From the NCBI GenBank assembly GCA_019246385.1, contig JAFAQP010000076.1:1-5237 (forward strand): 5,237 nt of DNA, written 5' to 3'. The notes under the pieces were generated by a model. It made no database searches and had not been told where the DNA came from. It saw nothing but the letters and a program-made list of their open reading frames with translations. A program made the position numbers and the translations under genes. Below, one piece after another: positions 1 to 5,237 of the stretch (positions are counted from its first letter, which is position 1; each line of letters begins with the position of its first letter). This stretch comes from Patescibacteria group bacterium (GTDB lineage: Bacteria > Patescibacteriota > Minisyncoccia > Phycocordibacterales > Phycocordibacteraceae).

Positions 1-323
1 ATAACCAAAGTGCGGTTGATGCGCTCGCCAAACTCCTTTCGAAGATTGGCCATGAGACGCTGACGGCGTATTCCGGAACGGATGGCATCCGTATATTCAC
101 CAAAGAGAGGCCGCAGGTCGTCGTCGTCGATATCGGTATGCCGGATATGGACGGATACTACATTATCGCTGCCCTCAGAAATCTCGGCAGCCACGAATTC
201 AAAGCGATCGCGCTTTCGGGGTATGGCCAACCCGAAGACAAACAAAAGGCCCTTGCCATAGGATTCGATCACCATCTCACGAAGCCAGCAAGCCTCGAGG
301 AGATCAGGACTCTCCTCCTCTGA
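1..323 (+). CDS. Response-regulator receiver (CheY-like) domain, C-terminal part; 5' end outside window
   Basis: The frame is open from the left edge (first full codon at base 3) to TGA at 321-323, giving 106 visible residues. They cover nearly a whole receiver domain. The phospho-acceptor Asp is visible residue 43 (129-131), in VVVVDIGMPDMDG. The switch Ser is residue 72 (216-218), in ALSGYG, and the conserved Lys is residue 94 (282-284), in HHLTKP. The acidic pair of the first strand lies just outside; the first two bases (at) would complete Asp if preceded by g. The protein stops right after the last helix, so there is no output domain behind it. The GFDHHLTKP style, with His at the CheY Tyr106 position, is common in receivers at the end of hybrid histidine kinases. 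It may therefore be a hybrid-kinase tail or a stand-alone CheY-like regulator; the window cannot decide. The Met at 138 lies inside the domain, after the phospho-Asp, and is not the start. Confidence 0.9.
   Translation, partial: NQSAVDALAKLLSKIGHETLTAYSGTDGIRIFTKERPQVVVVDIGMPDMDGYYIIAALRNLGSHEFKAIALSGYGQPEDKQKALAIGFDHHLTKPASLEEIRTLLL
297..317. repeat. Perfect 7-bp inverted repeat at the convergent gene ends
   Basis: GAGGAGA (297-303) and TCTCCTC (311-317) are exact reverse complements around a 7-base loop (304-310). The loop begins with the lepA stop codon (304-306, complement), and the receiver gene's stop follows the right arm by three bases. A short hairpin could form in either transcript. 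Neither strand has a T-run after it, so it is not a standard intrinsic terminator. Confidence 0.35.
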
Positions 324-2112
324 CCATCTTCAGGAATACCTCTTGCGGAATATCCACTCTTTTGTGCTCTCCCCGCCGTTCCTTGCCTTTTTTCTGTTTT
401 TCGAGCAGTTTTTTCTTGCGGGTGATATCACCGCCATAGAGGTATCCGGTCACGTCTTTTCGCAAGGCTGAAAGAGAACGGGAAGCGATGATCCGTCCGC
501 CCGCTTTCGCCTGTATCTTAAGCACGAACTGCTGGCGCGGAAGTGTGTTCGCGAGCTTCTCGACAAGCGCTTTCGCTTCTTCGTCGGCTCTTCTTTTCGA
601 AACGATCCGGGAAAAAGCAGGCACTATCTCTTCGGCAACGAGAATATCGAGACGCATTACCTCCGCATCCCTGAAATCCCCGAATTCGTATGAAAGTGAT
701 GCGAACCCGGAAGAAACGCTTTTGAGTTTGTCGAAAAAACCCCTCATTAATTCCCGAAGTGGCATTTCGGCCCGTATTTCCATGCGGTCGTCGCCGAAAA
801 GGTCCGCTGCGGCTATGGTCGCCTCGTGCTCATACAAAAGCTGTGAAAGAGCAGAGAGATAGTCGGGCGGAGTAATGATGGTCGCCGTTACCCACTGCTC
901 GCGAACGGTTTCCTTGCCGGGATTCTCCGGAAACTGCGAAGGCGTGTAGATCTTTTCCATTTGGCCTTTCTCATCGGTTATCTCGTACATGATGGAAGGA
1001 GCAGTGATGATGGGCGCTATGGAAAATTCGCGCTTGAGGCGTTCGGTCACTATCTCGGCATGAAGCATTCCCAGGAAACCGCATCTGAATCCTTTGCCGA
1101 GGATAGACGACCCTTCTTCCTCAAAAGACAGCGCCGCGTCAGAAAGCTTCAACCGAAGAAGCGCCTGCCGCAAAAGAGTGAAATCGTCTTGGCTTTCCGG
1201 ATAGAGCGACGCCCACACGACCGGGCGCGGCAACGCATAACCGGAAAGAACCTGGAGCGCGGCTCCTCCGGAAAGTATGGTGTCTCCGACCAAGGCGACC
1301 CCGGGTTCTTTGATCCCGGTCACGACGTAACCGATCTCTCCGGCTCTGAGTTCGCTCGTCGGACGCTCCTGCGGCATCAAGTAGCCCGTCTCAAGCGCGT
1401 TCACTTTTTTCCGTATCGCGGAAAGCGAGATCATGTCCTTGCTGCGAAGCGTGCCATCGAAGACGCGCACATATGCGACGATTCCGCGATGCTCAGAATA
1501 TGAAAAATCGAATATGAGCGCCCGGCCGCCCGGTCCCTCATAGTCGGTCGTGGGCGGCGGAATCCGCGAAATAATGGCTCCGAGCAGTTGTTCGACCCCT
1601 TCGCCGGTTTTTCCGGAAACGGAAAGTATCTCGGATTCGGGAACACCGATAGCCTTCGCTATTTCTGCTTTCACTTCGGGAGGCAGGGCGGCAGGCATGT
1701 CTATTTTGGTCACGACCGGTACGACCACGCAGCCTGCAGCGCGCGCCAGAGCGAGCGTGGTCAGCGTCTGCGCCTGGATCCCTTGCGTGGCGTCGACAAG
1801 AAGCAGCACTCCTTCGACTGCGGTCAGTGCGCGCGAAACCTCATATCCGAAATCAATGTGTCCAGGCGTATCGATAAGATTCAACGTGTATTCGGCGTCC
1901 TGCTCTCCCTTGGGACAGTAACGCATTCGCACGGGCTGCATTTTTATGGTTATCCCCCGTTCGCGCTCAAGGTCCATCGCGTCCAGAACCTGCGCGCGCA
2001 TTTTTCTTTTCTCTACGGTGCCGGTCGCTTCGAGCATCCGGTCGGCAAGTGTGCTTTTTCCGTGATCGATATGGGCAATGATAGAAAAGTTACGTATTGA
2101 GTGAAGATTCAT
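304..2112 (-). CDS. lepA: Elongation factor 4 (LepA), ribosome-associated translation GTPase
   Basis: LepA/EF4 is an EF-G-like GTPase that binds the ribosome and affects elongation or initiation; its exact role is debated. The 602 residues match normal family length. The GTPase domain is N-terminal: G1 AHIDHGKST (13-21), G2 RGITI (52-56), G3 DTPGH (81-85, catalytic-type His85), G4 TKID (135-138) and G5 SGK (166-168). EF-G-like domains follow, with GFRCGFLGMLH and the FFDKLKSVSSG motif. The LepA-specific C-terminal domain has YGGDITRKKKLLEKQKKGK starting at residue 559 and ends in IPQEVFLKM, so the protein is complete. Oddities are Thr for Asn in G4, Gly for Ala in G5, and loss of the usual RRG motif in the domain V region. 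The start ATG at 2112 gives the family's usual beginning (IRNFSIIAHIDHGK). It lies inside the end of murJ and has no clear Shine-Dalgarno site, suggesting translational coupling. Its 3' end overlaps the convergent receiver gene. Confidence 0.97.
   Translation of the reverse strand: MNLHSIRNFSIIAHIDHGKSTLADRMLEATGTVEKRKMRAQVLDAMDLERERGITIKMQPVRMRYCPKGEQDAEYTLNLIDTPGHIDFGYEVSRALTAVEGVLLLVDATQGIQAQTLTTLALARAAGCVVVPVVTKIDMPAALPPEVKAEIAKAIGVPESEILSVSGKTGEGVEQLLGAIISRIPPPTTDYEGPGGRALIFDFSYSEHRGIVAYVRVFDGTLRSKDMISLSAIRKKVNALETGYLMPQERPTSELRAGEIGYVVTGIKEPGVALVGDTILSGGAALQVLSGYALPRPVVWASLYPESQDDFTLLRQALLRLKLSDAALSFEEEGSSILGKGFRCGFLGMLHAEIVTERLKREFSIAPIITAPSIMYEITDEKGQMEKIYTPSQFPENPGKETVREQWVTATIITPPDYLSALSQLLYEHEATIAAADLFGDDRMEIRAEMPLRELMRGFFDKLKSVSSGFASLSYEFGDFRDAEVMRLDILVAEEIVPAFSRIVSKRRADEEAKALVEKLANTLPRQQFVLKIQAKAGGRIIASRSLSALRKDVTGYLYGGDITRKKKLLEKQKKGKERRGEHKRVDIPQEVFLKMVRGGES
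2090..2112 (-). other. murJ/lepA 23-base coding overlap
   Basis: The lepA ATG (2112-2110) lies upstream of the murJ TAA (2092-2090), in a different frame. The 20 bases before this ATG hold no recognisable Shine-Dalgarno sequence. Ribosomes finishing murJ would therefore most simply supply lepA initiation, keeping the two proteins coupled. The overlap is seen directly; the coupling is inferred. Confidence 0.7.
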
Positions 2113-3751
2113 GGCGCTTGCGAGAGAGCTTTCCGAGAACGACGCTGCGCGTCTCGGCGAACTCCTGGCTTTTTAGAAGATACAGGGTCAGAGCCCAGAT
2201 AGCGAGCCCGGCCGCGCCGGCAGCCACGGCCTGAACGAAAAGCCCAAAGGTCGTCTCAAGAGGGAGATCCGGCCCCAACAATTGAAGGACGCCATAGGCC
2301 GCTCCGGCGCCTAAGATAGAGGCTGCGAACGAAGAACCCATGGTTCCCCACGTGCGTTCCTCAAAGCCGAAATCGCGTGCGAAGAGATATGCGAACGCGA
2401 ATGAGGCGGCTATCATCGCTCCCGAATATGCGAGCGGTATCATAAGCACGGAAGTGCCGGGAACATCGGCGACCCGCAGAAGCGCCTCGAGAAAAAATCG
2501 CGGCAAAGGCGCATACGCAACCCAGAGAACGCCGAAAAAAGCTCCGAGAATGGCCGCGAAAGCTCCGGCGAAATTTACGAGCATGGGAATTTTCGTGCGG
2601 TGAGCCGCGTAATACGCGCGCGAAAAGATGAGTATGAGGGATTGCGATATGAGCGAAACGGCAAAAAGCGCAAGTATAGCGGCAGTAAGGCGAGTGTCGT
2701 CCCATGAAAAGTTCCCCGAGCCGAGGACCAGGCGAACTATGTGCGCGCGCAGCACTATGATGAGCGTTATCGCCGGTGCGGTCCAAAAAATTATATGCCG
2801 CGCGCTTGCCCAGACTTCGCGGACGAAACCAATCTCATCTTTGTTCCGGTGCAATGCGGACAGCGCCGGAAACACGGCTGCGGCATAGGAGATACCGATG
2901 ACCGTAAGCGGCACTGACTGCAGATTGAATGCGAAAGAAAAGGCGGATACCGTCCCGACAGCCGCAAGAGAGGCGATCCCCGCGAAAAGCAGAAGAAGTA
3001 CCTGCTGGGTTGAAAGCGCCAAGGCGCGCGGCATCGATGGAAGCGCAACTTCCATAATGGACGTTCGCAGCGTCGTCAATGTCGGCCGCATCACATGCTT
3101 CGCATTGCCGAGAATAGGAATGACCTGGGCGGAAAGATGCAAGACCGCTCCGAACACGACTCCCCAGGCAAGGCCTTCTATGCCCCAGAGAGGATAAAAA
3201 ACTAGAGCCCCGACAATGATGCCGAGGTTATAGAGAATAGGCGCCAACGCGTAGATAATGAACTGCCGCAAGACCTGGACGACGGAAGTCGCTATCGAAG
3301 AAAGGCCGAGCAATATCGGCTGCAGAAGCATGATGCGCGAGAGGAGCACCGTATCGTGCAGGACTTTCGGCGAGAATCCCGGATAGAAGACCGGGATAAG
3401 ATGCGGCAAAAGGAACCACAACAGTCCCGCAGCAACGACGGAAAAACAGCCAAACGTAAAAAGCACGTTGCCGAGAAGCGCACCCTGCTCTTTCTTTTCT
3501 CGGCTTGAGAGAAGAGGCACCAATGCATAGGACGATACGAACAGGGTGAGAAAGGCGAATACCAGGTCCGGTATCTTAAAGGCTCCGAAATAGGCGTCGA
3601 GTACCGGCCCAGCGCCGAAAAGGTGCGCGAACGTTCGGTCTCTGACGAGCGCGAGCACCTGCGAAAGAAGCGAAAAGAACGCGAGAAGGTATGCAGCTTC
3701 GTGGAGGCCCCGGATCGGCCGGGTCAGATAACCGAGAACCGTACGCACCAT
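2090..3751 (-). CDS. murJ: MurJ-type lipid II flippase (MOP/MATE-superfamily membrane protein)
   Basis: MurJ moves lipid II, the peptidoglycan precursor, across the cytoplasmic membrane. From ATG 3751 the protein has 553 residues and is hydrophobic throughout, consistent with about 14 membrane helices. The N-terminal family signature is clear: LALVRDR (33-39), FGAG (45-48), Asp52 and the FKIPD segment (58-62). Further support is VIGISYAAAVFPALS (284-298) and the GSGNFSWDDT loop (344-353). It ends in a basic tail (KLSRKRHE). Compared with E. coli MurJ, Arg24 and Asp39 are kept (here Arg37, Asp52), but Arg18, Arg52 and Arg270 appear as Gln31, Phe65 and Asn276. The frame is open further to TTG 3808, but that adds an Arg-rich stretch lying inside the upstream gene; ATG 3751, four bases after that gene's stop, fits better. 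Only a weak AGGCGG-like site precedes it. Lipid II as substrate is inferred from family; another lipid-linked glycan is possible. Confidence 0.9.
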   Translation of the reverse strand: MVRTVLGYLTRPIRGLHEAAYLLAFFSLLSQVLALVRDRTFAHLFGAGPVLDAYFGAFKIPDLVFAFLTLFVSSYALVPLLSSREKKEQGALLGNVLFTFGCFSVVAAGLLWFLLPHLIPVFYPGFSPKVLHDTVLLSRIMLLQPILLGLSSIATSVVQVLRQFIIYALAPILYNLGIIVGALVFYPLWGIEGLAWGVVFGAVLHLSAQVIPILGNAKHVMRPTLTTLRTSIMEVALPSMPRALALSTQQVLLLLFAGIASLAAVGTVSAFSFAFNLQSVPLTVIGISYAAAVFPALSALHRNKDEIGFVREVWASARHIIFWTAPAITLIIVLRAHIVRLVLGSGNFSWDDTRLTAAILALFAVSLISQSLILIFSRAYYAAHRTKIPMLVNFAGAFAAILGAFFGVLWVAYAPLPRFFLEALLRVADVPGTSVLMIPLAYSGAMIAASFAFAYLFARDFGFEERTWGTMGSSFAASILGAGAAYGVLQLLGPDLPLETTFGLFVQAVAAGAAGLAIWALTLYLLKSQEFAETRSVVLGKLSRKRHESSLNT

Positions 3752-3755
3752 ATGG

Positions 3756-5237
3756 CTACCGTACCGCCTGCGGAGGAGTCTCGGGAGGAAGAGGCGTCCC
3801 CGACGCAAAAGGATTCGCTCCTGCCTGAAGCTTTGTAATTATATCCGCGAGCATCGCATTGCCAGGATTGGATTTCTGCAGGTCCGTGAAAAGCGCGAGT
3901 GCATCCTGGTTCTTGCCAAGGAAGACGTCCGCCTCTCCGAGGAAGAATTTCGCATTAGCATAGTCCGGCGTAATGAGTATCGCCTGCCCGAATGCGTCGG
4001 ATGCGGACTGATACTCTTTCGCCTGGAGTTCAAGAAGCCCAAGTTCGTAAAAGAGCGATGAATCGTTCGGTGTCAGCACTATCGCCGATTTTAAAGCGGT
4101 TATTGCATCGGTGAGATTCCCCTCTCCAAGCGATATCTGCGCGAGAAGCAGTATCGCCGGAGTATAATCCGCTTTTTTTGAGAGTGCCGAGAGCGCTGCG
4201 CTCTTCGCTCCCGCCGGATCCTTAAGGAATGCTTTTATCGTCGCTTCCTGATAATCGACTTCGGGTGTAGCGGGATTCAGCGCGCGCGCCTTCTCAAGAG
4301 CGGATACGGCGTTATCGGAAGCTCCGGCGATATTGAGGGGGATGACGGCTTCATAGACGGAAGCCCGACTCATCCAATTGTCGAAACTCAAAGGATCAGC
4401 GGCAGTAGCGGCAAGAGCACTTTGCACCGCCTGCGAAAGCCCCGATTGGAAGGCGGCCTGGGAAGCCGCGTCATTCTTACCGCTCCCTACGATACTGTTC
4501 AGCGCGACAAGCTGAAGCGAGGTCACGGTCCGCAGATAGCGGTCTTCGGGGGAGAGCGAAACGGCGTCTTTTGCAAGCTGAAGCGCGCCGGAAATGTCGC
4601 CTGCATTGGACTTCTGAAGCGCGCGCGCTTCGGTCGTGGATGCGGCATACGTCACTCCGGCTCCATACACGGACACCAGGGAAAGCACCATACCGATCGC
4701 CATGAGCACTGTAGCCGCGAAGCCAAGGCGAGGACTTTCTGAAAATACTATGGAACGCGGACGCGAGACGTCGGGCGGCAAGGATGCCATAAAAAGTCCG
4801 AGAAACAGAAAAAGAACAAGCGTAAGCGATTCGCTCGGATTATAGAAGAGATGCACAGCAAAAAGGAAGGCCGAAGCGAATGCCGTGGCGATCGGCAGCG
4901 TATACGCCTGGCTGGCGCGACCCGGCGCGGAAAGAAGGGCGCGGTACGCCGTATAGAGAAACACGCAGAGGAGAAAGAGCCACCCTAAAGCGACTACCGC
5001 GCCGCCTGTCGTCGCGGCCGTGGCTACGTACGAATAGCCGGTAGTGAACTCCGTGTTCCAAAATATGCTTGAAAGGGTTTCCGGCGGCCTATAGAGGAAC
5101 CATTGTTCGGCAAAAGTGTTCGGACCGGAACCGACAAGCGGGCGCTTCGCGTATACGTTCTCAAGCACGCCGAGCGTTCCCTTCATCGAAGGGCTCACCT
5201 CGAGAGCCGATATAGAAAAATGATTCTGCAACGTGGT
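3756..5237 (-). CDS. Wzy/O-antigen-ligase-like membrane protein with C-terminal TPR repeats; 5' end outside window
   Basis: The frame is open from the right edge to TAG at 3758-3756, giving 493 visible residues; the TTG at 5231 is an internal Leu codon, not a start. Visible residues 36-42 (GSGPNTF) resemble the extracytoplasmic-loop motif of O-antigen ligases and polymerases (Wzy_C/WaaL type). Four hydrophobic segments follow, near 72-98, 112-131, 137-153 and 171-197. Arg-containing loops at 99-111 and 154-170 suggest those loops are cytoplasmic. The rest is Ala-rich helix with tetratricopeptide repeats: prolines 390, 424 and 458 lie exactly 34 residues apart. The units carry Gly8 (400, 434), Ala20 (378, 412, 446), Phe24 (416, 450) and Ala27 (385, 419). 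A proline-rich tail closes the protein. Such proteins join or polymerise lipid-linked glycans; the actual substrate cannot be read here because the first membrane helices are missing. It is probably co-transcribed with murJ, which begins four bases after its stop. Confidence 0.75.
   Translation of the reverse strand, partial: TTLQNHFSISALEVSPSMKGTLGVLENVYAKRPLVGSGPNTFAEQWFLYRPPETLSSIFWNTEFTTGYSYVATAATTGGAVVALGWLFLLCVFLYTAYRALLSAPGRASQAYTLPIATAFASAFLFAVHLFYNPSESLTLVLFLFLGLFMASLPPDVSRPRSIVFSESPRLGFAATVLMAIGMVLSLVSVYGAGVTYAASTTEARALQKSNAGDISGALQLAKDAVSLSPEDRYLRTVTSLQLVALNSIVGSGKNDAASQAAFQSGLSQAVQSALAATAADPLSFDNWMSRASVYEAVIPLNIAGASDNAVSALEKARALNPATPEVDYQEATIKAFLKDPAGAKSAALSALSKKADYTPAILLLAQISLGEGNLTDAITALKSAIVLTPNDSSLFYELGLLELQAKEYQSASDAFGQAILITPDYANAKFFLGEADVFLGKNQDALALFTDLQKSNPGNAMLADIITKLQAGANPFASGTPLPPETPPQAVR
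3764..3769 (-). promoter_or_regulatory. Weak ribosome-binding-site candidate for murJ (AGGCGG)
   Basis: On the minus strand AGGCGG differs by one base from AGGAGG and sits 12 bases before ATG 3751, inside the last codons of the TPR protein gene. The spacing is longer than ideal, so this is only mild support for the ATG start; re-initiation after the TAG four bases upstream would work as well. Confidence 0.3.

Noticed and set aside
297..330. Intrinsic terminator between the receiver gene and lepA
   Set aside because: The stem is only 7 bp and neither strand has a following T-run, so it is kept only as an inverted repeat.
961..1503. Plus-strand open frame of 180 codons opposite the middle of lepA
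   Set aside because: It is antisense to well-conserved LepA sequence; the product has an unnatural mix rich in Arg and no family resemblance.
1588..2100. Long plus-strand open frame (170 codons) opposite the 5' half of lepA
   Set aside because: It lies fully antisense to the conserved GTPase domain of lepA and its translation has no recognisable domain. It is a by-product of lepA codon use.
2361..2786. Minus-strand open frame of 141 codons within murJ in another frame
   Set aside because: It overlaps murJ completely on the same strand in a shifted frame; its His/Arg/Ser-rich product is typical of an out-of-frame reading of a membrane protein gene, and murJ itself is unbroken.
3752..3808. 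Upstream TTG start that would extend MurJ by 19 residues
   Set aside because: The extension is Arg-rich, lies within the end of the upstream gene, and does not resemble MurJ N-termini. ATG 3751 fits the gene spacing better.
5229..5231. TTG as start codon of the Wzy-like/TPR gene
   Set aside because: The frame stays open to the window edge, and a start here would remove most of the membrane domain such proteins need. It is an internal Leu codon.

Overview
This window looks like ordinary chromosome from a small-genome bacterium. It most resembles the Candidate Phyla Radiation (Patescibacteria), probably a Parcubacteria/Kaiserbacteria-like lineage. I infer that from the style of the MurJ and LepA proteins, the O-antigen-ligase-like protein with a long TPR tail, and the tight packing; no marker gene proves it. 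All stops fit the standard bacterial code. TGA ends both lepA and the receiver gene, which argues against the UGA=Gly lineages (Gracilibacteria, Absconditabacteria).

Layout. Bases 1-323 (+) hold the 3' end of a gene for a two-component receiver domain, cut by the left edge. Everything else is one minus-strand block, read from right to left. It begins with a Wzy/O-antigen-ligase-like membrane protein with extracytoplasmic TPRs (5237-3756, 5' end outside the window). A MurJ-type lipid II flippase follows (3751-2090), then LepA/elongation factor 4 (2112-304). Spacing is 4 bases between the first two genes, and murJ and lepA overlap by 23 bases, so a single transcript with translational coupling is likely. 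lepA and the receiver gene converge and overlap by 20 bases at their 3' ends. There is no intergenic stretch longer than a few bases. I see no RNA gene, mobile element, CRISPR array or promoter.

How the genes may work together. The first two minus-strand genes point to cell-envelope building: handling of lipid-linked glycans and export of the peptidoglycan precursor. LepA is a ribosome-associated translation GTPase and probably shares only the transcript. The points most worth a second look are non-canonical residues at positions usually critical: three of four MurJ cavity arginines replaced, and Thr in the LepA NKxD motif. The predicted cell-surface placement of the TPR tail is the next. I found no convincing new system here.
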